DNA from: Agrobacterium tumefaciens | GTDB taxonomy: Bacteria; Pseudomonadota; Alphaproteobacteria; Rhizobiales; Rhizobiaceae | Reading direction: 5' to 3' | DNA: 64,000 nt | Assembly: GCA_025559845.1 (NCBI GenBank) | Contig: CP048470.1 | Location: 224,001 to 288,000 of the forward strand | In this document: in pieces, positions 18,635 through 27,404 of the stretch | How the letters are laid out: the number at the start of each line of letters is the position of its first letter | Numbering within the stretch: the stretch's first letter is position 1 | Made by a program: the position numbers and the translations under genes | The notes under the pieces: generated by a model | The model's input: only the letters and a program-made list of their open reading frames with translations | Told to the model about the DNA's origin: nothing | The model's database searches: none

Positions 18635-19576
18635 ATGACAGCGATCGACCAACAGGGGGCGGCATCCGGCCGCCCCGGCGGCTCCTTTGGAGATCGCCTT
18701 TCCATGCGCACCAAACGGCTTATCTGGATCTGGAGCTTCCTGGCGATCCCGATCCTGTTTTACAGCGTCATCCGCTTTTATCCGACGCTGCAGGCCTTCT
18801 GGCTGTCTTTCACCAACTGGGATCTGCTGCGGCCGGCCAAGTTCATTGGCGTTGCCAACTATGTGAAACTGTTCAAGGACCCGCAGTTCTGGAAGGTCTT
18901 CAAGAACACGTTCACCTATCTCATCATCGGCACACCGATCAGCCTGGTTCTGGCCTTTGTCATCGCCTTTTATCTTGACCGTGTCCGCGTTCTGCACGGC
19001 TTTATCCGTGCGCTCTATTTCCTTCCCTATCTGACGACAGCTGCGGCAATGGCCTGGGTCTGGCGCTGGTTTTACCAACCACCACCGATCGGCATCATCA
19101 ATGACGTGCTGGGCCTTATCGGAATTCCGCAGCAGCCTTTCATCCGTTCGACTGACCAGGCTCTCTTCTCGATCATGGTGACGGCCATCTGGGCAGGTCT
19201 GGGTTTCCAGATCATCATCTTCATGGCCGGGCTGCGTGCCATTCCGACAACGTTTTATGAGGCTGCGCGCATCGACGGCCTTGGCGAGTGGGCAATCCTG
19301 CGCAAGATCACCCTGCCACTGCTCAAACCAACCACGGTCTTTCTCGTGGTATTCTCGTCGATCGGATTTTTGCGCATCTTCGACCAGGTCTACAACATGA
19401 CCACCAACGACCCGGGCGGTCCGCTCGGATCAACGAAGCCGCTCGTGCTGATGATCTACCAGACGGCGTTCAACTCCTATGCGATGGGCTATGCGGCCGC
19501 ACAAACGGTCGTCCTGTTCACCATTCTCCTTGCCGTATCGCTGATCCAGCTCTGGGTGCTGAGGGAAAAGAAATGA
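18635..19576 (+). CDS. ABC importer permease, MalF/UgpA type
   Basis: A 313-residue inner-membrane permease of the carbohydrate CUT1 class, with six hydrophobic segments and the EAA loop YEAARIDGLGEWAILRKITLP. It starts 15 bases after the binding-protein gene, and its stop codon overlaps the start of the next permease gene. With that second permease it forms the transmembrane channel served by the ATPase encoded at 21934. Confidence 0.9.
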   Translation: MTAIDQQGAASGRPGGSFGDRLSMRTKRLIWIWSFLAIPILFYSVIRFYPTLQAFWLSFTNWDLLRPAKFIGVANYVKLFKDPQFWKVFKNTFTYLIIGTPISLVLAFVIAFYLDRVRVLHGFIRALYFLPYLTTAAAMAWVWRWFYQPPPIGIINDVLGLIGIPQQPFIRSTDQALFSIMVTAIWAGLGFQIIIFMAGLRAIPTTFYEAARIDGLGEWAILRKITLPLLKPTTVFLVVFSSIGFLRIFDQVYNMTTNDPGGPLGSTKPLVLMIYQTAFNSYAMGYAAAQTVVLFTILLAVSLIQLWVLREKK

Positions 19577-20415
19577 GCGAAGCACAGCCACTTTCCCACG
19601 CCCGTATCCGTCCTGGCCGCATCATCGCATGGACGCTGCTGTTTATTGGCGGCCTGATCATGGTGTCACCGCTGCTTTTCATGTTCTCGACATCGTTGAA
19701 AACGGCAGATCAGGTCTACGACCTCAGACTTATTCCGGCTGCGCCAACGCTTTCGAACTATGTCACCGTGATGGCTGACGGACGTTTCCTTCGATGGTTC
19801 TTCAACTCGATGCTGGTTGCGATCATCGTGACCCTCTCGAACTGCTTTTTCGACAGTCTGGTTGGCTACACGCTGGCAAAATTCGAGTTCCGTGGACGCT
19901 ATTTCATCTTCATTGCTATTCTTTCGACGTTGATGATCCCAACGGAGATGCTTGTTATTCCATGGTATCTGATGTCGAGCCAGCTCGGCTGGCTGGATAG
20001 CTACTGGGGCATCATGTTCCCGGGCATGATGACGGCATTCGGCACCTTCCTGATGAAGCAGTTCTTCGAGACGGTCCCGAACGATTTCATCGAGGCTGCC
20101 AGGGTCGATGGACTGAACGAATTCCAGATCTGGTGGAAGGTTGCCCTGCCTTTGGTAACACCTGCGCTCTCCGCACTTGCCATCTTCACATTCCTTGGCA
20201 ACTGGACCGCGTTTTTCTGGCCGTTGATCGTCACCACCAGCAAGGAACTCTACACCTTGCCTGTCGGCCTCTCGAGCTTTGCTGTCGAGCAGCAGATCCA
20301 GTGGGAAATGATCATGACCGGGGCCGCCATTGCGACCATTCCAACATTGATCGTCTTCATCGTCCTGCAACGCTACATCGTCCGCGGTGTGATGCTGGCG
20401 GGCCTGAAAGGATAA
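19573..20415 (+). CDS. ABC importer permease, MalG/UgpE type
   Basis: A 280-residue inner-membrane permease of the CUT1 class with six hydrophobic segments and the EAA loop FIEAARVDGLNEFQIWWKVALP. The ATG overlaps the stop codon of the preceding permease by four bases (ATGA), so the pair is translationally coupled. A longer frame runs upstream inside the neighbour but lacks a signal and is not credible. The ArgH-like gene starts four bases after its stop codon, which places that enzyme firmly in the transporter operon. Confidence 0.9.
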   Translation: MSEAQPLSHARIRPGRIIAWTLLFIGGLIMVSPLLFMFSTSLKTADQVYDLRLIPAAPTLSNYVTVMADGRFLRWFFNSMLVAIIVTLSNCFFDSLVGYTLAKFEFRGRYFIFIAILSTLMIPTEMLVIPWYLMSSQLGWLDSYWGIMFPGMMTAFGTFLMKQFFETVPNDFIEAARVDGLNEFQIWWKVALPLVTPALSALAIFTFLGNWTAFFWPLIVTTSKELYTLPVGLSSFAVEQQIQWEMIMTGAAIATIPTLIVFIVLQRYIVRGVMLAGLKG

Positions 20416-20419
20416 CATC

Positions 20420-21934
20420 ATGGCCGATACGAACCCGCGCCTTTCCGATACCAGCACGTTTCCAGACGCCGTTTACAAGGAAACAGTGCTTCGCCCCCTG
20501 TTCGATGGCGCAAAAAAACATCACGTCGATGGTTTCAGGCGCATTGACCGGGCCCATCTGGTCATGCTGCATGAAACCGGCATACTTGACGCTGAAACCG
20601 CCGCAAAAATTGCTGGCGCCCTTGAAGATATCGACAGATCCATTGATCCCTCGAGCCTCATCTATACCGGCGAGGTCGAGGACTTCTTTTTCCTGATCGA
20701 GAAAGAACTGAAAGCTAGGATTGGCGTTGATGTGGCCGGGCGACTGCATACGGCCCGCTCTCGAAACGATATTGATCACACACTTTTCAAACTCGGCCTG
20801 AAAGAAAAGATCGATGCCCTGATGGTCAAGGCACGTCTTCTTCTGGAAGCACTGATCGACGCCGCAGAGCGGAATGAAAATACGCTGATCGTCGCCTACA
20901 CGCACGGGCAGCCGGCGCAACCGACGACCTTCGGCCACTATCTTTCTGCAGCCATCGAAGTCCTGACCCGAGACATCGACCGCTTTGCAGAAGCCCGCCG
21001 GATTGTCGATCTTTCACCGATGGGCGCTGCGGCAATCACGACGTCGGGCTTTCCAATCGACCGGGCGCGCGTTGCAGAGTTGCTGGGTTTTTCGGCCCCG
21101 CTGCGCAACTCCTATTCCTGTATCGCTGCGGTCGATTATACCACAGCAACCTATTCGGCCATGGAACTGATGTTCCTGCATCTTGGGCGGCTTATCCAGG
21201 ATTTTCAGTTCTGGACGAGTTTCGAGGTTGGCCAGATGTACGTTCCGAATTCGCTCGTGCAGATCTCCTCGATCATGCCGCAAAAGCGCAATCCCGTTCC
21301 GATCGAGCACCTGCGCCATCTCGCAAGCCAGACATTCGGCAGGGCACGCACCATGCTCGACGTGATGCACAACACGCCGTTTACCGACATGAATGACAGC
21401 GAAGGAGAAACGCAGGGCGTCGGTTACGAGGCTTTCGCCTCGGCTGGGCGTGTGCTTGATCTCCTTGCAAGCCTCATCGGCAAGATCAGCATCGATCCTG
21501 AACGGGTCGATCAGAACATCCGCCGCTCCTGCATCACCATCACCGAACTTGCAGATTCACTCGTGCGCATTGAGGGCCTTTCGTTCCGCCAGGCTCATGA
21601 AATTGCTGCTACGGTCGCCAAAAGTGTCGTCGCCTTGAAGGGCGATCTGCCCACTGACGGCTATCCTCCATTCCAGAAAGCCTTCGGGGAGCTGGCAGGT
21701 CACGACACGACGGTCGACGAAACGACATTCAGAAACATCGTGTCGCCTGAGCACTTCGTCGCCGTTCGCAGCCGTTTCGGTGGCCCGGCCCCGGCCCCTA
21801 TGCGCGAGGCAATCGCGGTCTATCGTGAAAAGCTTGGTGCGCTTGCTGCCGAGGCCCAAAAGTTCGCAGATCACGAAGCGGCGAAAGCCACTGAACTCAC
21901 CGAGAAATTTACCGCCCTGACGGGAGCGCGATAA
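20420..21934 (+). CDS. Argininosuccinate-lyase-like enzyme, catabolic paralogue
   Basis: A 504-residue member of the fumarase/aspartase superfamily, closest in layout to argininosuccinate lyase. These enzymes remove fumarate from an N-substituted aspartate, or an analogous acid, by C-N cleavage. The RSRND motif (113-117), the catalytic-His region THGQPAQP (161-168) and the flexible signature loop SSIMPQKRNP (283-292) are present. It departs from usual biosynthetic ArgH at several places: THGQPAQP where ArgH normally has THLQRAQP, KRNPV where ArgH has K(K/R)NPD, and EHLRHLA where ArgH has ELIRGK. It lies between the permease and ATPase genes of a sugar-type importer, a poor setting for arginine synthesis. 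I infer a catabolic lyase acting on an imported succinyl or aspartyl conjugate. Confidence 0.8.
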   Translation: MADTNPRLSDTSTFPDAVYKETVLRPLFDGAKKHHVDGFRRIDRAHLVMLHETGILDAETAAKIAGALEDIDRSIDPSSLIYTGEVEDFFFLIEKELKARIGVDVAGRLHTARSRNDIDHTLFKLGLKEKIDALMVKARLLLEALIDAAERNENTLIVAYTHGQPAQPTTFGHYLSAAIEVLTRDIDRFAEARRIVDLSPMGAAAITTSGFPIDRARVAELLGFSAPLRNSYSCIAAVDYTTATYSAMELMFLHLGRLIQDFQFWTSFEVGQMYVPNSLVQISSIMPQKRNPVPIEHLRHLASQTFGRARTMLDVMHNTPFTDMNDSEGETQGVGYEAFASAGRVLDLLASLIGKISIDPERVDQNIRRSCITITELADSLVRIEGLSFRQAHEIAATVAKSVVALKGDLPTDGYPPFQKAFGELAGHDTTVDETTFRNIVSPEHFVAVRSRFGGPAPAPMREAIAVYREKLGALAAEAQKFADHEAAKATELTEKFTALTGAR

Positions 21935-22974
21935 TGGCGACAATCGAACTCAATCAAATCGTAAAGCGCTACGGCAAGGTCGAGGCGGTCAAGGGCATTG
22001 ATCTTGCCATCGAGGATGGGGAATTCGTCGTTTTCGTCGGTCCATCCGGATGCGGAAAATCGACGACGCTCAGGATGATCGCCGGGCTCGAAGAAATTTC
22101 TGCGGGAACGCTGAAGATTGGCGGCAATGTCGTCAACGAGAAGGAACCAAAGCAGCGCAATATCGCGATGGTGTTCCAGAATTACGCGATATACCCACAT
22201 ATGACCGTGCGCCAGAACATTGGCTTCGGTCTCTACACCTCAAAGCTCGACAGCGCGGAAAAAAACCGGCGCATCGAAGAGGCCGGACGCGTTCTCGGCC
22301 TTGAAGCACTGCTTGACCGCCGGCCCGCCGCGTTGTCGGGCGGCCAAAGGCAACGTGTGGCGATCGGGCGTGCCATGGTGCGTGATCCCTCTGCCTTCCT
22401 GTTCGATGAGCCACTGTCCAATCTCGATGCGCAGCTCAGATCACAAATGCGTATAGAGATCAAACGCTTGCATCAACGTCTTAAGACTACCACTGTCTAT
22501 GTGACACATGACCAGGTGGAGGCCATGACGATGGCCGACAGGATCGTTGTGATGAAAGACGGGCATATCCTGCAGGTCGGTACGCCATCTGAACTTTACG
22601 AGAAACCGGTCGATGTCTTTACGGCGCGGTTTATCGGCAGTCCGTCAATGAACCTGCTGCAGGGGACGCGCAGAGCCGACGGCATGACGCTTTCAGCCAC
22701 GGGTGACCTTCTGATCGGCATACGCCCTCATGATCTTCTGGTTGGTGATAACGGAGAGGCGCAGAGCGCATTTTCCATCGAGGGTACGGTCACGGCGGTC
22801 GAGCCTCTCGGCCCTGAAACGCTTGTCCATCTGGATACATCGACCAGTTCGGTCATCGCGACGGCCCACGGCAAATCGATACCTGCTGTCGGTAGCCAGC
22901 TCCGATGCCACGCGGAAAAGGGTTCTCTTTATCTGTTCGATACCAAAACGGAAAAGCTTGTGGACCGTGCATGA
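21934..22974 (+). CDS. ABC importer ATPase, MalK/UgpC type
   Basis: A 346-residue ATPase with Walker A GPSGCGKST, signature LSGGQRQR, and Walker B FLFDEPLSNLD followed by the switch histidine in VTHDQ. A C-terminal TOBE/OB domain (from about residue 235, LLIGIRPHDLL) is slightly short for the class. It energises the permeases encoded just upstream. Its ATG shares one base with the stop codon of the ArgH-like gene (TAATG), and its own stop codon overlaps the kinase start, so the genes are translated in series. CUT1 ATPases are sometimes shared among several importers in rhizobia. Confidence 0.92.
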   Translation: MATIELNQIVKRYGKVEAVKGIDLAIEDGEFVVFVGPSGCGKSTTLRMIAGLEEISAGTLKIGGNVVNEKEPKQRNIAMVFQNYAIYPHMTVRQNIGFGLYTSKLDSAEKNRRIEEAGRVLGLEALLDRRPAALSGGQRQRVAIGRAMVRDPSAFLFDEPLSNLDAQLRSQMRIEIKRLHQRLKTTTVYVTHDQVEAMTMADRIVVMKDGHILQVGTPSELYEKPVDVFTARFIGSPSMNLLQGTRRADGMTLSATGDLLIGIRPHDLLVGDNGEAQSAFSIEGTVTAVEPLGPETLVHLDTSTSSVIATAHGKSIPAVGSQLRCHAEKGSLYLFDTKTEKLVDRA

Positions 22975-23870
22975 TGGCGAGTGTCACACGTAAGTCTGCG
23001 ATTATCAGTGTTGGTCGCATCTATTGCGACCTTGTCTTCACCGGGCTCGATGCGATGCCCATTCTTGGCCGGGAGACATTTGCAAACGATATGGAGATGG
23101 TGGCCGGCGGCGGTGCATTCATTGCTGCGGCTCATTTCGCGCATATTGGCCGCGACGTTGCGTTACTGGCAAGGCTCGGGACCGATACCTTCTCCAGCGC
23201 CATCGGCAAACAGATGGGTGATCACCGCATCGACCTGCAATTCCTGGAGCATGCAGCGGACGCCGGTCCGCAAGTGACTGTTGCGACGGTTGTCGGGCAT
23301 GACCGGGCATTCCTGACGCATCGTGCAGGACCAGCACGGCCATCGACCCTTAATGCAGCATTTGCCTGGGAAAAGGCATGCCATCTCCACATTGCCGAGT
23401 TCGCAACCCTCAACGAAATCCCCGATCTCGTTGCCCGCGCGAAGGAGAACGGCCTTACCGTCTCGCTCGATCCGAGCTGGGATGCCTCACTGATCTATAG
23501 CAAGGGCCTCGTCGCGGCCTGTGACGGCGTCGACGTCTTCCTACCGAACCTTGAGGAAGCAGAAGCCATCACCGGAAAAGCCGACCCTCGCGAGGCAATT
23601 GATGCCCTATCATCCGCATTTCCCGTTGTTGCGCTGAAGGGCGGCGCTCAAGGGGCATGGCTGTCATCGGATCGCAATGTTTTCCACGCGGCCGCCCGCA
23701 ACGTTCCGGTCATCGACACGACCGGCGCCGGTGACGCTTTCAATGCTGGCTTCCTTGACGCCTGGCTCAGCCGTGAAAGCCCGCAACAATGCCTTGAAGC
23801 CGGCATCGAGGCCGGCAGCCTCGCTGTTCAGGCCATGGGAGGCGCACCGAGGGTCCATCGCGCGGCCTGA
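22971..23870 (+). CDS. PfkB-family sugar or nucleoside kinase
   Basis: A 299-residue ribokinase-family kinase that should transfer phosphate from ATP to a sugar-like hydroxyl. The second PfkB signature reads DTTGAGDAFNAGF, with the catalytic aspartate at residue 255. The N-terminal GGG motif of the sugar-binding lobe (MVAGGGAFIAAAHFA) is visible near residue 45. The start at 22971 overlaps the ATPase stop codon by four bases (ATGA); a second ATG follows directly. It is the last gene of the importer operon and probably phosphorylates the sugar-like product left after uptake and cleavage. Substrate cannot be read from the sequence. Confidence 0.9.
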   Translation: MMASVTRKSAIISVGRIYCDLVFTGLDAMPILGRETFANDMEMVAGGGAFIAAAHFAHIGRDVALLARLGTDTFSSAIGKQMGDHRIDLQFLEHAADAGPQVTVATVVGHDRAFLTHRAGPARPSTLNAAFAWEKACHLHIAEFATLNEIPDLVARAKENGLTVSLDPSWDASLIYSKGLVAACDGVDVFLPNLEEAEAITGKADPREAIDALSSAFPVVALKGGAQGAWLSSDRNVFHAAARNVPVIDTTGAGDAFNAGFLDAWLSRESPQQCLEAGIEAGSLAVQAMGGAPRVHRAA

Positions 23871-23882
23871 TTGTCTGACCGC

Positions 23883-25397
23883 TTATTCTCCGCGTGGAAA
23901 ACGCTGATTTTCTTCCAGCACGTTGAGATCCATGTGGTTGCGCATGTAGCGTTCGGATGCCTTTTGCAACGGCTGGTAATCCCAGGGGTAATAGGCACCG
24001 TTTCGCAACGCCTTGTAGACCACCCAGCGCCTTGCCTGGCTTTCCCGCACCGATGCGTCGAAGGATGCAAGGTTCCAGCGTTCGTTGATCTGTGAGCTAA
24101 TCCTTTTGACGACCGCCGCATGTTCCGGATCATCGGCAAGATTGACCCGTTCATCGGGGTCCTGAATGAGATCGAACAGCAAGGGTGGATCGGCCTCACA
24201 GACAGTGAGCTTAAAGCGACCGTCCCGGATGGCGACTAGCGGTGCGATCGATCCTTCTGCGGCATATTCCATCGGCACTGGACCACGCACGCCCGTGCCA
24301 GCGACGACGCCGGAGAGGTCTTCGCCGTCCGTCCATTGTTTCAGCGAAGCCATATCGAGGCCAGCCAGCCCGCACAGCGTCGGTGTGACGTCGAGCGTTG
24401 AAACCGGTGCATCGATGAGCGCAGGTTTCCATCCGGGAGCCGCGACCATCAAGGGTACCCGCGAAGATCCCTCGAAAAAACACATCTTGAACCAGAGGCC
24501 GCGCTCGCCAAGCATATCCCCGTGATCGGAGAGGAACAGGATGATGGTGTCGTCATCCATGCGAGTGCGCTTCAATACATCAAGGATATCGCCGATTTTC
24601 TCATCGACATAGGAGATATTGGCGAAATAACCACGGCGTGCGCTACGCACCTGCTCATCCGTAATGTCGAATGCTGAGTGATCGCAGGCTTCGAGCAGGC
24701 GCTTCGAATGCGGGTCCTGCTGCTCGAATGGCAAGGCACCGGCCTTCGGATCAAGAGCCGGGCAATCTTCATAGAGATCCCAGAATTTCCGCCGCGCGAC
24801 ATATGGGTCATGCGGATGCGTGAAGCTGACTGTCAGGCACCACGGGCGGTCATCAAGCTTACGCGAGAGGTCATAGAGCTTGCGGGTCGCGTGATAGGCG
24901 ACCTCATCGTCATATTCCATCTGGTTGGTGATTTCGGCGACCCCTGCCCCCGTCACCGAACCGAGATTATGGTACCACCAGTCGATCCGCTCGCCGGGCT
25001 TCGTATAGTCGGGCGTCCAGCCAAAATCCGCCGGATAAATGTCCGTTGTCAGACGTTCTTCAAAACCATGTAGCTGATCAGGTCCGACAAAATGCATCTT
25101 TCCCGAGAGCCCGGTGTAATAACCTGCGGCCCGCAGATGATGTGCGTAGGTCGGAATGTCTGAGGCGAATTCGGCTGCGTTGTCGTACACACGGGTGCGG
25201 CTCGGCAACTGCCCGGACATGAACGAGGCGCGCGCCGGCGCGCACAACGGGCTTGCCGTATAGGTGTTGGCGAAACGCACAGAGCGTTCCGCCAGGGCCT
25301 TCAGATGCGGGGCATGCAGAAAATCGGCCGGCCCGTCAGGGAACAATGTTCCGTTGAACTGGTCGACCATGAGGATCAGGATATTCGGACGCGTCAT
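23883..25397 (-). CDS. betC: Choline-sulfatase
   Basis: A 504-residue sulfatase that hydrolyses choline-O-sulfate to choline and sulfate in the cytoplasm, feeding glycine betaine synthesis and sulfur or carbon supply. The sulfatase signature CAPAR is at residues 52-56; Cys52 is the residue converted to formylglycine. Metal-binding residues include Asp12 (LMVDQ) and the later FLSDHGDMLGERG block. Length and the sequence around GQLPSRTRVYDNAAEF match BetC. The start at 25397 is chosen for family length; the longer frame overlaps choX. It is 16 bases downstream of choX and convergent with the PfkB gene. The betA and betB genes are not in this window. Confidence 0.92.
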   Translation of the reverse strand: MTRPNILILMVDQFNGTLFPDGPADFLHAPHLKALAERSVRFANTYTASPLCAPARASFMSGQLPSRTRVYDNAAEFASDIPTYAHHLRAAGYYTGLSGKMHFVGPDQLHGFEERLTTDIYPADFGWTPDYTKPGERIDWWYHNLGSVTGAGVAEITNQMEYDDEVAYHATRKLYDLSRKLDDRPWCLTVSFTHPHDPYVARRKFWDLYEDCPALDPKAGALPFEQQDPHSKRLLEACDHSAFDITDEQVRSARRGYFANISYVDEKIGDILDVLKRTRMDDDTIILFLSDHGDMLGERGLWFKMCFFEGSSRVPLMVAAPGWKPALIDAPVSTLDVTPTLCGLAGLDMASLKQWTDGEDLSGVVAGTGVRGPVPMEYAAEGSIAPLVAIRDGRFKLTVCEADPPLLFDLIQDPDERVNLADDPEHAAVVKRISSQINERWNLASFDASVRESQARRWVVYKALRNGAYYPWDYQPLQKASERYMRNHMDLNVLEENQRFPRGE

Positions 25398-25413
25398 GAA
25401 ATGATGGTTCCTG

Positions 25414-26367
25414 TCAGAGGCCGAGCTTGGCCTTGACCGCGTCCGCGCCCGGCTTGCCATCGAACGTGGTAACACCCGTCATCCAGCCGTCGAGCGCCGT
25501 CGCATTGGCTTTGAGCCAGCTTGTCGCAGCAGCCTTTGCGTCTTCACCGCCGAGGATCGAACCCATCAGGGTGTTTTCCATTCCGATTTCGAATTTCAGA
25601 TTTTTGAAAAGGCTCGCGGCATTCGGGCACTGCTGTGCCCATCCGGTCCTCGCCAGCGTATAGACTTCAGCGCCGCCGAAATTCGCTCCGAAATAGGCGT
25701 CGCCACCCGACAGATAGGAGATCTCGATCTTCTCATTCATGGGATGGGGCGCCCAGGCGAGGAAAACGACACCCTTCTCCTGTTTGCCGGCACGTTCTAC
25801 CTGGGCAAGCATGGCCTGCTCTCCGGATTCGACCAATTGCCAGCCCTTCAGACCAAAATCATTGGCATCGATCATCTTCTGGATATTCTGGTTTGCCGGA
25901 GCACCCGGCTCGATGCCGTAGATCTTGCTTTCGAACTCATCTGCGTGTTTGGCGAGGTCGGCAAAATCTTTCACACCCTTCTTGGCCATATAGGCGGGCA
26001 CCGCGAGCGTAAACTTTGCACCTTCGAGGTTCTTCGTCATCACCTCGGCCGCTTTTGCAGCATTCAGGTCATCGACGAAGGATTTCTGGGCCGGCATCCA
26101 GTTGCCCAGGAAGACGTCGATCTCGCCGTTTTTCATGGCCTGATAGCCGATCGGAACCGAGAGCGTCTTGACATCGGCTTCATAGCCGAGCGCGTCCAGA
26201 AGAACGGCTGCAACACCGTTGGTCGCGGTAATATCCGTCCAGCCTGGATCGCTCATGCGGACCGTCTTGCAGGCAGCATCATCGGCGGCCTGAACGGTCG
26301 TGGAGAAAGCAGCCACACAGAAAAAGACACCCGTGGCAATCCTGTTCATGCGAGAGATGGTTTTCAT
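25414..26367 (-). CDS. choX: Choline-binding periplasmic protein
   Basis: A 317-residue ABC solute-binding protein of the OpuAC/ChoX type. A signal peptide ends ...STTVQA at about residue 27. Aromatic residues expected to cage the quaternary ammonium are seen in DPGWTDI, LGNWMP and LAWAPHP. ChoX proteins bind choline and acetylcholine, and some choline-sulfate-linked copies may favour the sulfate ester. Here it is followed by betC rather than by the usual permease and ATPase genes choW and choV. It is therefore either an orphan binding protein serving an importer encoded elsewhere, or part of a locus whose permease genes have moved. Confidence 0.88.
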   Translation of the reverse strand: MKTISRMNRIATGVFFCVAAFSTTVQAADDAACKTVRMSDPGWTDITATNGVAAVLLDALGYEADVKTLSVPIGYQAMKNGEIDVFLGNWMPAQKSFVDDLNAAKAAEVMTKNLEGAKFTLAVPAYMAKKGVKDFADLAKHADEFESKIYGIEPGAPANQNIQKMIDANDFGLKGWQLVESGEQAMLAQVERAGKQEKGVVFLAWAPHPMNEKIEISYLSGGDAYFGANFGGAEVYTLARTGWAQQCPNAASLFKNLKFEIGMENTLMGSILGGEDAKAAATSWLKANATALDGWMTGVTTFDGKPGADAVKAKLGL

Positions 26368-26403
26368 TGGAGTTCCCCAGTTATTAGAGATATTTATTGA
26401 ACA

Positions 26404-26422
26404 ACAGCAGCGAACTTGCTGT
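26404..26422. promoter_or_regulatory. Candidate LysR-type operator, choX / regulator gap
   Basis: ACAGCA and TGCTGT form a perfect six-base inverted repeat separated by seven bases (26404-26422), midway between the divergent choX and LysR-type genes. LysR-type regulators bind interrupted dyads of this layout. It is the only clear dyad in the 94-base gap, so it is the best candidate site for the choline-sulfate regulator. Confidence 0.45.
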
Positions 26423-26461
26423 GAAGCCAGTAATTTTCGATATTTCACATAAGGATATTTT

Positions 26462-27358
26462 ATGTCAGAGAGACCGCTCGATCTAGGGTGGATGCGCATC
26501 TTCTGCGAAGTCGTGCGCCGCGGCAGTCTGACATCGGCGGCCGAAAACCTTGGATTGACACAGCCTGCTGTCAGCTACCAGATCCGCAAGATCGAGGACG
26601 AACTGCAGACAGCGCTACTTAGACGAAAGCATCGCGGCATAGAACTGACCGCAGATGGCAAACGCCTTTTCGAGATCGTTTCGAACAACGTCGATGCCGT
26701 CGATCTCTTTACGCAGCAACTGCGTCGCAAGAGCGAGCGGCCATCGATCCGGGTCCACACCGATTACGCCTTTTCCTCACTCTGGCTCATTCCCCGCATG
26801 CACGCCTTCCGCGCCGTCGATCCAGATATCAATATCCAGATCGTCGCGACCCAGAACCCGCTGCGGCAGGGAAAAGACGACGGCGATGTAATGGTGATTT
26901 TCGGTTCACGCGCCGAAGCCGGTGAAGGTGCGGTCCTGCTTGTCTCGGAGAAGATCGCACCCGTCTGCGCTCCTGCCTATCTGCAAAAGGCAGGGGCTGA
27001 TACGGATCCGCGAGCCTTGTCTCGTCACAAGCTCATCCATCTGGAAAACACCTCGCCAACACAGTGGTTCGACTGGAGAACCTATTTTAGCCGTTTCGGC
27101 GTCGAACGGCAGGCCGCCATGGAACAGGGCGACCTGACCTTCAACAACTATTCCATGGTGGTACAGGCGGCGGTCGGGGAACAGGGACTAGCGATCGGAT
27201 GGGCGGGCCTTGTCGATCCCCTTGTTGATGCAGGCGTTCTCGTTATTGCGGGCCCTGCCCTTGATGCGCCTGACCGGGGATATTGGCTCGTAAAACCGAA
27301 ACGCCAGGATGGACCTGTCCGGACCTTGACGAGCTGGCTTGTTGGCCAGGCGCGATAA
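26462..27358 (+). CDS. LysR-type regulator of choline-sulfate use
   Basis: A 298-residue LysR-family regulator. The N-terminal helix-turn-helix (residues 8-65, LGWMRIFCEVVRRGSLTSAAENLGLTQPAVSYQIRKIE) is followed by a substrate-binding domain of GcvA-like character (SLWLIPRMHAFRAVDPDINIQIV). The position divergent from choX-betC matches the family of regulators known from choline-sulfate loci. It probably senses choline-O-sulfate or choline and controls choX-betC from the dyad at 26404-26422. A strong terminator hairpin follows its stop codon directly. Confidence 0.88.
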   Translation: MSERPLDLGWMRIFCEVVRRGSLTSAAENLGLTQPAVSYQIRKIEDELQTALLRRKHRGIELTADGKRLFEIVSNNVDAVDLFTQQLRRKSERPSIRVHTDYAFSSLWLIPRMHAFRAVDPDINIQIVATQNPLRQGKDDGDVMVIFGSRAEAGEGAVLLVSEKIAPVCAPAYLQKAGADTDPRALSRHKLIHLENTSPTQWFDWRTYFSRFGVERQAAMEQGDLTFNNYSMVVQAAVGEQGLAIGWAGLVDPLVDAGVLVIAGPALDAPDRGYWLVKPKRQDGPVRTLTSWLVGQAR

Positions 27359-27383
27359 CGCCGCTCCCGATCAGGGAGCGGCG
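27359..27383. terminator. Strong hairpin between LysR and aldehyde dehydrogenase genes
   Basis: A perfect ten-base stem, CGCCGCTCCC (27359-27368) with GGGAGCGGCG (27374-27383), closes a five-base loop immediately after the LysR stop codon. It lies between two convergent genes and likely acts in both directions. Only short T stretches follow on either strand. Confidence 0.6.
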
Positions 27384-27404
27384 CCTCTCAAATGCTTCTG
27401 GTCT

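Noticed and set aside
17246..19078. 610-codon open frame antisense to the binding protein and permease genes
   Set aside because: Long, but wholly antisense to two clear ABC genes, and the product resembles no family.
20420..21934. Housekeeping argininosuccinate lyase (argH) for arginine synthesis
   Set aside because: Position inside a sugar importer operon and altered substrate loops make a biosynthetic role unlikely, although activity on argininosuccinate cannot be excluded from sequence.
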